Below, in pieces: positions 8,477-17,903 of a stretch of DNA of 64,000 nt (position 1 is the stretch's first letter; each line of letters starts with the position of its first letter). The notes beneath the pieces are model-generated. The model was not told the DNA's origin. It made no database searches and saw only the letters and a list, made by a program, of their open reading frames with translations. The DNA is from Phormidesmis sp963789215. Lineage in GTDB: Bacteria > Cyanobacteriota > Cyanobacteriia > Phormidesmidales > Phormidesmidaceae. The translations under genes were made by a program, and so were the position numbers. The stretch is taken from contig CAWBJY010000014.1 in the NCBI GenBank assembly GCA_963789215.1, forward strand, positions 110,163 through 174,162, in the 5' to 3' direction.

Positions 8477-9067
8477 TTACTCATCGCTCTCTTCTTCCTC
8501 TTCGCCTTGAATCACAAAAGATCGCGCTAAGGTCTCGCCATCTTTCTTCACAGGTGCATCTGCGCCCGGATACTCGTACAGACCGCGCTCGCCTGCGTCG
8601 ATATGCAGCAGTACCCACAGCTTATCGTCAATAGCCGGGGCCTCCCACAGGTCTACAACAATATTCTCGCTGTCACCCGAGTCTACGCGCGCTTCTCCAA
8701 TACCGTCCGGCAGCTGAATACTACCGTCCGCTTTGCTTTTGTGTATAGAGACCCAGCCATCGCGAGAAGTTGCTACTTTTTTGATCGTAATTTGACCAAA
8801 TGTTCTTTGGTTATTCACCTGTAGCTTAACGTTCTTTTGATTGAGTCCGGCGGTGTCTTCTTCCTCAGCTTCAGTATCACCTGCATCCCCTGAAGTTTCG
8901 CTATCTTCATTAGCCTCCTCAGCATCGGCGGCGTCAGGTTCTACAGCAGTATCTTCTCCTGAAATTTCTATCTCTTGAGTATTATCGCTCTCAGTCACTG
9001 GTACATTAGCGCCAGAGCAGCCAGTGAGCAACAAAAGGGCAGAGAAAATAGATAGTAAATACTTCAT
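8477..9067 (-). CDS. Acidic secreted lipoprotein, DUF7282-like
   Basis: 196 residues. A lipoprotein signal peptide with lipobox LLTGC puts the modified Cys at residue 17. A highly acidic, low-complexity linker (about 20-75, rich in E, D, A, S, T) follows, then a compact domain (about 80-185) resembling the DUF7282 pattern: a VNNQRTFGQITIKKV strand, GWVSIHK and DKLWVLLHIDAG. It ends in an acidic tail. It is probably anchored to the outer face of the cytoplasmic membrane or in the periplasm. The function is unknown and the family match is from memory of the motif. Confidence 0.6.
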   Translation of the reverse strand: MKYLLSIFSALLLLTGCSGANVPVTESDNTQEIEISGEDTAVEPDAADAEEANEDSETSGDAGDTEAEEEDTAGLNQKNVKLQVNNQRTFGQITIKKVATSRDGWVSIHKSKADGSIQLPDGIGEARVDSGDSENIVVDLWEAPAIDDKLWVLLHIDAGERGLYEYPGADAPVKKDGETLARSFVIQGEEEEESDE

Positions 9068-9258
9068 AGAGGTTCGTTGATTTTAATCGCGCTCGGGCTG
9101 TGCTTTATGGTATCAATTGCTGCTGCAATCTGCTGCAAAATCCGGTGGGTTTCTAGGGGATACTCAGGAGACGCCTGGTCCATGCCTATTGACGGTTGGG
9201 CAATCGCCTAGTAACGGACCGAAATTGATAAAATGACGCATCGATAAGGAAAACTGTG

Positions 9259-9930
9259 ATGAGTAAGCGAGTCCAGAAGGTTCTTGGTTTCTTGCTGCTG
9301 TTTGTGCTGATTGCTGCGCCGTTAATTGCGCTCAACCAGGCGGGCATTGGCAAAGACGATATTCGGCTGTACGTAGAGCAGTTAGGCATTTTAGCGCCGC
9401 TAGGGCTGTTTGCGCTGAGATTCTCTAGCGTGGTCATTCCGGCTTTGCCAGGGACGGCCTATTCGGTACTAGCCGGGGGACTACTAGGGTTTTGGCAGGG
9501 TCTAGCAGTCATGTGTTTGGCCGATTTACTTTCTTGCTCGCTGAGTTTTTGGCTCGCTAAGCGGTTTGGGCGATCGCTCATTCGTAAGCTAGTAGGCGAT
9601 CGCTTCATTGGCCGAGTTGAGCAGTTTAGCCAAAAAAATCTAGAGCGCAACATCTTCTTGATGGCGGCTTTTTTAATGACCGGCTTCTTCGACTTTGTAG
9701 CTTACGGCGTGGGATTAGCTAAAGCACCCTGGAAACGTTTTTTACCGGCACTGGTACTCAGCATCGTTGTTTCTAATCCACCCGTAGTCGCCTTTGGTGC
9801 GGGCTTACTGGCAAAGAAAGACCGAGGGCTTTGGGTACTAGGCGCACTGCTAGGCATTTTTGGGCTAGCAGTGCTAACGGGCTGGCTACAGCGGAAAAAA
9901 GGTCTCACTGCGGATAGCGAAATGAAATAG
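9259..9930 (+). CDS. TVP38/TMEM64 (SNARE-associated/DedA-like) membrane protein
   Basis: About 223 residues with five or six hydrophobic segments. The central motif FALRFSSVVIPALPGTAYSVLAGGLLG matches the re-entrant loop of the TVP38/TMEM64/DedA superfamily, with the paired FGRSLIRKLVG and a later FFDFVAYGVGLAKAPWKRF. Family members are membrane transporters or scramblase-like proteins; the substrate here is unknown. A GTG at 9256 sits directly before the ATG at 9259; AAGGA at 9246-9250 is better spaced for the ATG. Confidence 0.8.
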   Translation: MSKRVQKVLGFLLLFVLIAAPLIALNQAGIGKDDIRLYVEQLGILAPLGLFALRFSSVVIPALPGTAYSVLAGGLLGFWQGLAVMCLADLLSCSLSFWLAKRFGRSLIRKLVGDRFIGRVEQFSQKNLERNIFLMAAFLMTGFFDFVAYGVGLAKAPWKRFLPALVLSIVVSNPPVVAFGAGLLAKKDRGLWVLGALLGIFGLAVLTGWLQRKKGLTADSEMK

Positions 9931-10026
9931 GTGAAAAAACGTGAAAAAGGCCAATTGATTGCACCCTGACAAAATCTCTAATGCGGAATCGGCTTAAAAC
10001 ACATTTTCGAACCGTTAGCGTGAGAT

Positions 10027-11019
10027 TCAATCACAGCCATCTGTACACAGGCCTTCAGCGTCGAACGACAGTGTTTTCCCACTGAGAGGAACGTATACAG
10101 GCGTTTCGGTTGCTTCCATAAAAGCCTCTGTTTTAGTCCCTGCCTGAACTTCGCCATTAACCGTTGCAACTTCATTTGCATGCGAGGCGATAACAGAGCT
10201 AGGTGCGATCAACTCGTCGACGACGAAGGCAGCTTCTGTAGGGCCAGTGGTGTAGGTATCGCCAATATTCATCACAACCAGTTTTGCACCGTACTGGTCT
10301 CGCACTACGGTCTCTTGCTCTGCGGTGACGCCAGTATCGCCAGAAAGATAGACGACTAAGCCATTAGAAAAGGTAATGACATATCCGGTAGGCGGGCCAA
10401 CGTAGGCGGAGAGTCCTGCGGTCGATAAACTCTCTCCTAGTTCACCTTCAATAAAGTCGCCGCTAAGCCCGTTAGAATGCACTGCCGGGACGGTCGTAAA
10501 GCTTACGCCTTCGGTATTGAACGATGCGCCGAAGCGTACTAGCTGCACCGTACTAGGATCGCCACCCAACCCCTCAACTTTATTAGCCAAAAAGCTAGAC
10601 ATTTCGCTGCCGACGACGATGCTAGCTTCTTTACCAACGGCAATTTCGGCTGTATTGGAGTTTGGCGTAGTGCTTATATCTGCTTGAGGCTCTGCGCAAG
10701 TTCCCTCATTAACAGCAGCCATGCGGCGATCGCCCAAATGATCGCCATGCACATGGCTCAAAAGAACAACATCAATATCACCCAAGCGAGGGTCTTCTGC
10801 GCCCGAAACCGTTCTACCCGCATCGTAGAGAATGCGAAGCCCGTTAGGATCTTCAAATACCAGCGCTCGATCAGAACTGCAAAACTCGCCGTCGTGGCTG
10901 CCGAGCGGCGTAACCTTCACATCTTGAGCGATCGCATCTTGAGCGATCGCAGATGTAGAAGACGCACCGAGCAGCAGTGCAAATGTAGATAGACGGATAA
11001 ACCAGTTTTGTACAGACAT
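10027..11019 (-). CDS. Exported MBL-fold metallo-hydrolase
   Basis: 330 residues. An N-terminal signal peptide is cleaved near ASSTSAIAQ. The metal motif HVHGDHLGDRR (HxHxDH) lies near residue 93, a later histidine is in VPAVHSNGL, an Asp in YLSGDTGV, and a C-terminal histidine in VIASHANE. The arrangement resembles UlaG-like members of the metallo-beta-lactamase superfamily. The substrate is unknown. Location is periplasmic or extracellular. A repeat of the HIP1-containing sequence near codons 26-33 gives AIAQDAIAQD. Confidence 0.75.
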   Translation of the reverse strand: MSVQNWFIRLSTFALLLGASSTSAIAQDAIAQDVKVTPLGSHDGEFCSSDRALVFEDPNGLRILYDAGRTVSGAEDPRLGDIDVVLLSHVHGDHLGDRRMAAVNEGTCAEPQADISTTPNSNTAEIAVGKEASIVVGSEMSSFLANKVEGLGGDPSTVQLVRFGASFNTEGVSFTTVPAVHSNGLSGDFIEGELGESLSTAGLSAYVGPPTGYVITFSNGLVVYLSGDTGVTAEQETVVRDQYGAKLVVMNIGDTYTTGPTEAAFVVDELIAPSSVIASHANEVATVNGEVQAGTKTEAFMEATETPVYVPLSGKTLSFDAEGLCTDGCD

Positions 11020-11080
11020 TATTGTGTTTTGTGACTCAGCATTAGTTCAGCATTAGTTTGGACTATACCGCTATCGGAGA

Positions 11081-14000
11081 TCATGGCCGTATAGCTTTAG
11101 GCATATCAGGACGTTGTTTCTCATGACTACTAGAGCGATGAAGCAGCGTATAAAAGCAGGGAATGATAAACAATGTGAGCACTGTCGCCAGCGCCAGACC
11201 CGAAAAAACAACAACGCCTAGCGGCTGCAAAAATTCTGAGCCTTGCCCAATGCCAAGCGCGAGTGGAAACATGCCAAGCACGGTGGTAATTGTCGTCATC
11301 AAAATCGGGCGCAGTCGCTGGGGAGCGGCCTTGAGAATAGCGGTAAGCCGGTCACAGCCTTCTTGTTCGTAAATTTGATTGGCCAGCTCCACCAAAATAA
11401 TGGCGTTGTTTACAACAATACCGACCAGCAGCACGGCCCCCACAATGACGGTAGCGCCAATCGCCGTTTGAGTAATAAATAATCCTAAAATGCCACCCGC
11501 TAAAGCCAGCGGCACCGTCAGCATAATCACCAGCGGATCGATTAAAGAGTTGTACTGCACCGCCATCGCCGTAAAGACCAGAAAAGCCGCCAAACCGCCC
11601 AAAATACCGAGGCCATCTGTAATCGCGGCATTGCTCTGAGCGCTGAAGCTAGGCAAGCGAGTAACACCATCTGGCAGCGTAATCGTCTCCAAAATTTGAT
11701 CGACTTCTGTTAGCGCAGCGCCTAAGCTAGCCCCCTCATTAAGCCGACCTTCAATAATATAAACCTGGCGCTGACTGATGCGCTGAATTTCGCCAGGCGC
11801 CTGCCCCTCTTCAATTTTGGCGATATCTCCTAGCCTTACCGGCTGACCAGAGCCGTTGCCGCTGCCGCTAAGAATAGGCAGTTGAGATAGCTCAGCGGGC
11901 GTTTGAACTAAGGTATTTGGCGTTTGAATCCGCACGTCGACTAGGCGATCGCCCCGCTGAAGCTGAGTTGGCACCGCACCAGAGAGCACCGTTTGTACCG
12001 TACGACCAATCGTTTCAGCCGAAAGGCCAAGGTCGGCGGCACGTTCCCAATCGGGCCGAATTTGGATTTCAAGCTGAGGCGGATCAGCATCGGGAGAATA
12101 GCTCGCTAACGTAGCCTGTTCATCAAGAGCGCCAAGGATTTGAGCGCCCGCCTCTTCTAAAACTGCGGCGCGGCTGCCCTGCAAGATAATATCTACGTCG
12201 CCGCGTACGGGTGAGTTGTTTAAGATAAGGCCGCGCACGCTGCCAGGAGAGACGCGCAGCCGGGTTTTGACTAGATTTAGCTGATCGAACTGGCGGGTCA
12301 TGCGATCGCTAAACGCTTCAACATCAGTTCCAGGCACCAGCGTCAGGGTACTAGATCCTCGCAGCGCATTTTCACTAGTGCTGCCACCAAAGAGAAATCC
12401 CCCCGAAGTGCTAAACGCATATTCAATCTCAGGCTGAGCGATCAGCAATTCGTCTACAGCGCTCATAACCCGCTGGTTTTCTGCCAAAGTTGTGCCGGGC
12501 GGAAACTGTACGCGCACATCGGCCTGGCCAGTCGCAATGCTAGGCAAAATCTCCTGCGGAATTTGGCCCACCATCAAAAAGCTGCTGCCGCCAAAAACCA
12601 GAAAAACGATCGCAACCACCCCAACTCTTCTTTGCAGCACCCAGCCCAACAGATTGGCATATTGACCCGTTAGCCCCTGCAGGCGCTGGTCGAACCAACG
12701 AATCAGCCACCACTGACTAACGCCGCTAGATCGGCGCACGGCCAATAGCCGAGAGGTTAGCGCAGGCACCACGGTTAGCGCCACAATCAGCGAAGCGCCC
12801 ACTGCAAAGCTGACCGTTAGAACCAGCTCATTAAACAACAGAGAAATGAAGCCGCCAATCAGCAAAAAAGGCAGCACCGCGACTAAGTTTGTTGTTGTTG
12901 AAGCAAACAAAGCAGACTCTAGCTCTCGGCTACTAGCCTCTGCTTGACGAACAACAGACTGACTGCTCTGCTGCACCCCCTTCACAATGTTCTCTAACAT
13001 AACGATGGCGTTATCTACCACAATACCGACGCCCAAAGCCAGCCCGCCTAAGCTAAACACATTGAGCGAAAGGCCAAACAGGCCCATTAGCAAAATAGCG
13101 ACTAAAGTAGCCAGCGGAATGGCCACCACAATGATGAACGTTTGCCTGAGCGAACCCAGAAAAAGGAGAACCGCGACGCCCGCTAAAGCCGCACCAGTTA
13201 GCCCAGCGATCGCAACGTTGCGAATAGCATTTTGAATAAAGATAGACTCGTCCAAGGTCGCGTTAAGAACCAAGTCTTCTGGAATCAGACCCGACGCTCT
13301 TAGTTCTGCTAGCCGCTGCTTGATACCATCTACCACGGCGATAGTGTTTGCACCCGGCTGCTTTTGAATGCTTATTTTAACCGCTGGCTCGCCGTTAAGA
13401 TTCACAAAAACGCGCTGTTCCTCGGTGCCATCAATCACTTCAGCAAAGTCTCTCAGATAGACCTGTTGAGTAGCCTCCGCATTGCCCACTTCAAAGATAA
13501 GATTGCGAATTTCATCAGCGTCTGCAAAGCGTCCGGCGACGCGAGTAAGCGGTTCGCTGTCGGTTCCTTGAATGCGGCCTCCAGACGTATCCTGATTGCG
13601 TTCTGAAAGGGCGTCTAATACCTCTGTAATGCCCAAGTCTAAAGATTGAAGTCTTGCTGGATCGAGATTAATTCGAACTTCTTCTTGAACGCCACCCGAA
13701 ACATCGACGCTAGCCACACCTGGAACGGTCGTTAAATTACGGCTTAGCTCCTGGTCGGCAAACACTCTAAGCGCTACGCCTTGCAGCGATCGCGACGTAA
13801 GCGCAGTTTCGTACACAGGTAGCTGAGAAGGATCGAACTTGAATAAGCGAGGCTGCTCGACCGTATCAGGCAAACTATCTCTAGCTCGATTCAGCGTAGC
13901 CGTCGCATCGCTGAGCGCCTGATCTATATCGCCGCCCGGCTGAAAGTAAAGATCTAGGCTAATTCTCCCTTCTCGAGTTTGTGAAACCACTTGAACAACA

Positions 14001-14323
14001 CCTTCGGTTGCAGCAAGGGCTTCTTCTAGCGGACGCGTAACTTCATCAACGGCCACTTCTGGCGAGACACCGGGAGCCGCAGCTCTAACCCCAACGCGCG
14101 GATAGGTAATAGAAGGCAGCAAATCGACGGGAATCTGCTGAACAAAGAACAACCCCAGCACAATAACAGCAACGGTGAGAACAAGCGTCGCAATATGCTG
14201 GCGGATGGCGAGCGTACTCAAACCAAAATTCCCAGCAGGCGATCGCGCGGCCAACGCCGAATCGGACGGTAGGTCGGACGGTAGGTCGGATTGTAGATTT
14301 GAAGGAGCCGTAGGTCGTACCAT
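11081..14323 (-). CDS. RND-family efflux transporter, inner-membrane pump
   Basis: 1080 residues, the usual size for AcrB/HAE1-type RND pumps. The N-terminal helix precedes IPVDLLPSITYPRVGV, and the large periplasmic loops alternate with 12 predicted helices; typical signatures include LGVGIVVDNAIVMLENI in the first half and VGIVVNNAIILVELAN in the second. It uses proton-motive force to expel hydrophobic compounds through a tripartite complex. Its start overlaps the stop of the membrane-fusion gene (TAATG), so the two are translationally coupled. No TolC-like outer-membrane gene is adjacent. The N-terminal 20 residues contain a small DLPSDLPSD-type repeat. Confidence 0.9.
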   Translation of the reverse strand: MVRPTAPSNLQSDLPSDLPSDSALAARSPAGNFGLSTLAIRQHIATLVLTVAVIVLGLFFVQQIPVDLLPSITYPRVGVRAAAPGVSPEVAVDEVTRPLEEALAATEGVVQVVSQTREGRISLDLYFQPGGDIDQALSDATATLNRARDSLPDTVEQPRLFKFDPSQLPVYETALTSRSLQGVALRVFADQELSRNLTTVPGVASVDVSGGVQEEVRINLDPARLQSLDLGITEVLDALSERNQDTSGGRIQGTDSEPLTRVAGRFADADEIRNLIFEVGNAEATQQVYLRDFAEVIDGTEEQRVFVNLNGEPAVKISIQKQPGANTIAVVDGIKQRLAELRASGLIPEDLVLNATLDESIFIQNAIRNVAIAGLTGAALAGVAVLLFLGSLRQTFIIVVAIPLATLVAILLMGLFGLSLNVFSLGGLALGVGIVVDNAIVMLENIVKGVQQSSQSVVRQAEASSRELESALFASTTTNLVAVLPFLLIGGFISLLFNELVLTVSFAVGASLIVALTVVPALTSRLLAVRRSSGVSQWWLIRWFDQRLQGLTGQYANLLGWVLQRRVGVVAIVFLVFGGSSFLMVGQIPQEILPSIATGQADVRVQFPPGTTLAENQRVMSAVDELLIAQPEIEYAFSTSGGFLFGGSTSENALRGSSTLTLVPGTDVEAFSDRMTRQFDQLNLVKTRLRVSPGSVRGLILNNSPVRGDVDIILQGSRAAVLEEAGAQILGALDEQATLASYSPDADPPQLEIQIRPDWERAADLGLSAETIGRTVQTVLSGAVPTQLQRGDRLVDVRIQTPNTLVQTPAELSQLPILSGSGNGSGQPVRLGDIAKIEEGQAPGEIQRISQRQVYIIEGRLNEGASLGAALTEVDQILETITLPDGVTRLPSFSAQSNAAITDGLGILGGLAAFLVFTAMAVQYNSLIDPLVIMLTVPLALAGGILGLFITQTAIGATVIVGAVLLVGIVVNNAIILVELANQIYEQEGCDRLTAILKAAPQRLRPILMTTITTVLGMFPLALGIGQGSEFLQPLGVVVFSGLALATVLTLFIIPCFYTLLHRSSSHEKQRPDMPKAIRP

Positions 14324-15750
14324 TAATTGCTCCGCTTAGCAGGTTTACCAGATTGTTTGCCAGATTGGCTATCAGATTGTTTGCCAGATTGGCCATCAGA
14401 TTGCCTACCAGACTTCTGTTCTGTTCCAGATTCAGAACTATTAGATTGTTCGACAAAACCGTCAGCCCCTTCAGACAGTATGCTGAGCCGCACCGGCTGG
14501 TCTGAAGTAAGGGGGCGATCGCTCTGCAAAACAAAAGACTCTCCAGCGTTCAATCCCGAGAGAATTTCCACCTGGTCTTGCTTGCGATCGCCCACCTCTA
14601 CCGCCCGAGCGATCGCCCTCGCCTGTTCGCCCTCGCCCTCAATGGCAAACACCGTATCCTCCGCCTCCCCAACCGTTAGCGCACTAGCAGGGACAACCAC
14701 TCGAGGCTGTGCGCCCGAGGAAAACTGCACCCTTGCGAGCAGTCCACTGCCGAGGCGACCGCCTACATTAGGAATACTCACCTGTACCGGGATCAGCCGT
14801 GAGGTACTATCCGCAACCGGTGCAATGCGCTCAATTTGCCCAGCAATAGACCCTTCATCGGGAAAAGCATCTAGCTGCACCTGAGCCGGTTGACCCACGC
14901 TAAGCCGAGAAATATCTAGTTCAGAAACTTGTACCGTTACCTCTAAATTGCTGAGATCTCCTAGCTCTAACACGGTAGCGCCCGATTCAACAAAGTCGCC
15001 GGTTTCCACCTCTCTAGAGAGCACAACGCCAGTCAGCGGCGATCGCAAATCTGCATAAGAAAGCTGCCGTTGGGTCTGTTCAAGCACGGCCCGCTGCGCC
15101 TCAATCTGGCCAACCGACGAAGCCACGGCCTGCCTTTGAGCGTCAACTTGAGCCTGCGCCGAACGGACTGCCTGCTGCGCATTCGTAGCCGCTAGCTGTG
15201 CAGCCTCCGCCTCCTGCTGCGAAATGGCCCCCTGCTGTGCCAGTCGTCGCAGTCTCTGTGCATCTAACAGCGCCTGATCAAACGTCGCCTGCGCTTGCAC
15301 AACGGCAGATTGAGCCGCCGTGATAGAAACTTCAGCCTGCGCCGTCTGCGATCGCCGCGCCGAAAGTTCGGCCTGCGCCTGATTAAGATCAGTCGTTTGC
15401 AAATTGCCGTCGAGCTGAACAAGCAGATTTCCCTGAGCGATCGCATCTCCCACATCTACCAATAGGTCTGTAACGGTGCCCGAAACCTGCGATCGCACCG
15501 TCACCTGCTGAGTAGGACGAGTTGTTCCGGTGTAGGTTAACGCGCCTGCGACCGATCCCGTCTCGGCTATGGCCGTTTGTACCGCAACGGGGCCGTCGCG
15601 TTCGGAGCGTTCACCCTGGTCTGAAGTCTGCTGCGCGGCACCGGGAGGAAAAAGGCTGCATCCCGATACCACTGTCATCATGGGCAGCAGCAACCCAACG
15701 TAAAGAACAGTCTGCTTGTAACGTTTGCTGAGGTCTACGCGACGGATCAA
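14323..15750 (-). CDS. RND membrane-fusion (periplasmic adaptor) lipoprotein
   Basis: 475 residues. The N-terminal signal with lipobox VVSGC suggests a lipid-anchored adaptor. A biotinyl-lipoyl-like hairpin starts near TRPTQQVTVRSQVSGTV, a long alanine/glutamine-rich coiled coil runs from about 110 to 225, and beta-barrel regions follow with TVQVSELDISRL and RVVVPASALTVG. The last about 45 residues are a Ser/Gly/Lys/Gln tail made of DNA tandem repeats. It links the RND pump to an outer-membrane channel. The start is a TTG at 15750 with AGGTG nine bases upstream; a downstream start would cut into the signal peptide. Confidence 0.85.
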   Translation of the reverse strand: MIRRVDLSKRYKQTVLYVGLLLPMMTVVSGCSLFPPGAAQQTSDQGERSERDGPVAVQTAIAETGSVAGALTYTGTTRPTQQVTVRSQVSGTVTDLLVDVGDAIAQGNLLVQLDGNLQTTDLNQAQAELSARRSQTAQAEVSITAAQSAVVQAQATFDQALLDAQRLRRLAQQGAISQQEAEAAQLAATNAQQAVRSAQAQVDAQRQAVASSVGQIEAQRAVLEQTQRQLSYADLRSPLTGVVLSREVETGDFVESGATVLELGDLSNLEVTVQVSELDISRLSVGQPAQVQLDAFPDEGSIAGQIERIAPVADSTSRLIPVQVSIPNVGGRLGSGLLARVQFSSGAQPRVVVPASALTVGEAEDTVFAIEGEGEQARAIARAVEVGDRKQDQVEILSGLNAGESFVLQSDRPLTSDQPVRLSILSEGADGFVEQSNSSESGTEQKSGRQSDGQSGKQSDSQSGKQSGKPAKRSN

Positions 15751-15893
15751 TGGATTGACACCTGTATGAAATCTCCGAGATCATCTCTGATGAATGCCAT
15801 TAGGGTAATACGCGATCGCCTAATTTTCATCAGCCAAAAGTCACGCCTCACCCATGACTATTTTCACCTACGCGATCGCAAGTTCTGATCCAT

Positions 15894-16640
15894 CTATGTT
15901 TTATTAATCGTGAGCGAATAGCAAAACCGGTCGGCTCGAGAAATAGTTTCGCCGTACAGAATAGGTTTTTGCTGCCGAGTATAAGCGGTGTATCGGTAAA
16001 CAATAAGCGGATGACCTAGCGATACTTCTAGGTGTTCACTCATTTCGTAGTCGGCGTGGGTGCACTCAATCACCGCCTGGATACTTTCAATCGAGATTTC
16101 ATTAGCTTCTAAAAGGGGAAAGGTCATCTTTTGTTTAAGCTGAGCACCAAACCGCTGACCTAGCTCCAGCAAAATATAGCTAATATCCATAGCGCCAACA
16201 GTGCCATCCATCTGCAGCAGCTTCTTTTGCAAATACACCATAGAAGACTTTTCAGGAGACTTTTCTAGCCGGTTGCTGGCGCTACTCTCTAGCTGCAAAG
16301 CGGCTTTTACCTGATCTGGCGGACGCACCTTTCTAAACGTGAGGTTATTAAAAGAGAGATGAATACCCTTATTAGCAACATCTTGGTCTAAAAAGGTCAG
16401 CGGACTAGAGAGTGAGTAGGCTGTTTTTACTTGAGGAGTAACAAAAACGCCCTTACCCTGATGCGATCGCACCAACCCTTGATTAACCAAATTAGTAACC
16501 GCCTGCCGAACCGTAATCCGACTAACGTCAAACGTTTTCATCAGCTGATGCTCGCTGGGCAGTTTTTCACCCGGCAGGTAGTCGCCGCTGTCTATTTGGT
16601 GGCGCAGCTTCTCAGAGATACTAACGTGGAGAGGAATCAT
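15894..16640 (-). CDS. GntR/HutC-family transcriptional regulator with UTRA domain
   Basis: 248 residues. Residues 1-75 are a GntR winged helix (PGEKLPSEHQLMKTFDVSRITVRQAVTNLV) and the rest is a UTRA ligand-binding domain ending in PLIVYRYTAYTRQQKPI and ILYGETISRAD. HutC-type regulators usually repress and are released by a small metabolite. The gene lies 143 bp upstream of the efflux pair on the same strand and is divergent from the desaturase operon, so it could control either or both. Confidence 0.88.
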   Translation of the reverse strand: MIPLHVSISEKLRHQIDSGDYLPGEKLPSEHQLMKTFDVSRITVRQAVTNLVNQGLVRSHQGKGVFVTPQVKTAYSLSSPLTFLDQDVANKGIHLSFNNLTFRKVRPPDQVKAALQLESSASNRLEKSPEKSSMVYLQKKLLQMDGTVGAMDISYILLELGQRFGAQLKQKMTFPLLEANEISIESIQAVIECTHADYEMSEHLEVSLGHPLIVYRYTAYTRQQKPILYGETISRADRFCYSLTINKT

Positions 16641-16745
16641 AGCGTCTTAAAAACAGGTCTTAAAGTGGAATCTTAAAAGCGGGACGCAGCAGATGCTGTC
16701 GTTGCGCGAATACAGCCTTGTTATAGCAGCTTAGATATGTTAGTT

Positions 16746-16765
16746 TTACTTGTTATAATAAGTGA
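16746..16765. promoter_or_regulatory. Candidate operator/-10 in the GntR-desaturase divergent spacer
   Basis: Near-palindrome TTACTTGTTATAATAAGTGA, half-sites matching at five of six bases, which overlaps a perfect -10 hexamer TATAAT (16754-16759). The position, between a GntR gene and a divergent operon, suits an autoregulatory operator. This is an inference from symmetry only. Confidence 0.35.
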
Positions 16766-16840
16766 TTGAAAAGACTGCTTTCCCTGCGTATCGTTTTTCC
16801 TGCTGATAGCCGCTGTCCACCAACACCTCTAACCACTAAA

Positions 16841-16888
16841 CATCTCTAGTCACCTACATCTCTAGCCACCCACCTCTCTAGCCACCCA
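16841..16888. repeat. 16-bp tandem repeat, 3 copies, in the desaturase leader
   Basis: Units CATCTCTAGTCACCTA, CATCTCTAGCCACCCA and CCTCTCTAGCCACCCA in a row, with a partial fourth, ending 20 bp before the desaturase ATG. The array takes the place of a clear ribosome-binding site. Confidence 0.85.
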
Positions 16889-16907
16889 CGCCTCTAACTT
16901 AAACTAT

Positions 16908-17903
16908 ATGGTTACCAACGTTTTTCAGGAGCCTGCCCTCAACCAGCCTAATCTCGAAGCTCCAGCTTCATCTACGACTAACGCCCGCCAGCTACTAACA
17001 GCGCATCAACTCCTACCGCTCAACCAGCGCTCTAATACCCAAGGACTGCTCAGACTTTTAGCGCATGTCTCTATTTTATGTGCCAGCGGATACCTATGGG
17101 GGTCGGCAGAGGCGATCGCCGTATCGCTTCCTGCGCTGTTAGTCTACGGCGTCAGTTTGGCCTTTATGTTTTGTACAGTGCATGAGTGCGTACACCGGAC
17201 GGCCTTTGCCAATACAGGCGTAAACGATGCGATCGCCTGGTTAGCGGGCCTGCTCTCTTTTTACAACAGCACCTTCTACCGGCGCTATCACAAGTGGCAT
17301 CATCGCTATACAAGAGTAAAAGGAAAAGACCCGGAGCTAACTGATTTAGAGCCTCAAAACTGGGCGCAGTATCTGTGGGTACTCAGCGGATTGCCTTGGT
17401 GGAAAGGAAAGATTGAGGGCCACGCCAAGGTTGCGACAGGTCAGCTAGATGAATGCTTTTACCTACCAGAAAGTTGTTACGCCTCGGTCATTCGCTCCAC
17501 TCAGCTACAGTTAGGAGCCTATGGCGCGATCGCACTAATCTCCACTGCACTAGGCCATCCTGGGTTCTTAATTACCTACTGGCTATTGCCCTTAGCGATT
17601 GGGCAACCCTTTCTGCGCTTCGTTTTACTCGCTGAGCACACGGGCTGCACCTATGGCGACAACGCGCTTACAAACACGCGCACAACTCTCACTTTTTGGC
17701 CGCTGCGCCTGCTGATGTGGAACATGCCCTACCACGCAGAGCACCATCTTTATCCGTCTATTCCCTTCCACGCATTGCCCGCAGCTCATCAGCAGCTAAA
17801 AGAGAAGTTTGCACATGTAGATAGCGGCTACATACAGGTCAATCAGGCGATTGTCTCTACGTTCGCTCCAAAAGACAATCGCCTGAAAAACAATGTCTCC
17901 TAA
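16908..17903 (+). CDS. Membrane fatty acid desaturase-family protein
   Basis: 331 residues, di-iron integral membrane enzyme of the fatty acid desaturase/hydroxylase superfamily. The three histidine boxes are HECVH (about residue 92), HKWHH (about 128) and HAEHH (about 282). Hydrophobic segments lie between them. The substrate is not evident: lipid acyl chains, carotenoid rings and amines are all used by relatives. Its last 11 bp overlap the start of the MetX-like gene, so the pair is one operon, divergent from the GntR gene. Confidence 0.8.
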   Translation: MVTNVFQEPALNQPNLEAPASSTTNARQLLTAHQLLPLNQRSNTQGLLRLLAHVSILCASGYLWGSAEAIAVSLPALLVYGVSLAFMFCTVHECVHRTAFANTGVNDAIAWLAGLLSFYNSTFYRRYHKWHHRYTRVKGKDPELTDLEPQNWAQYLWVLSGLPWWKGKIEGHAKVATGQLDECFYLPESCYASVIRSTQLQLGAYGAIALISTALGHPGFLITYWLLPLAIGQPFLRFVLLAEHTGCTYGDNALTNTRTTLTFWPLRLLMWNMPYHAEHHLYPSIPFHALPAAHQQLKEKFAHVDSGYIQVNQAIVSTFAPKDNRLKNNVS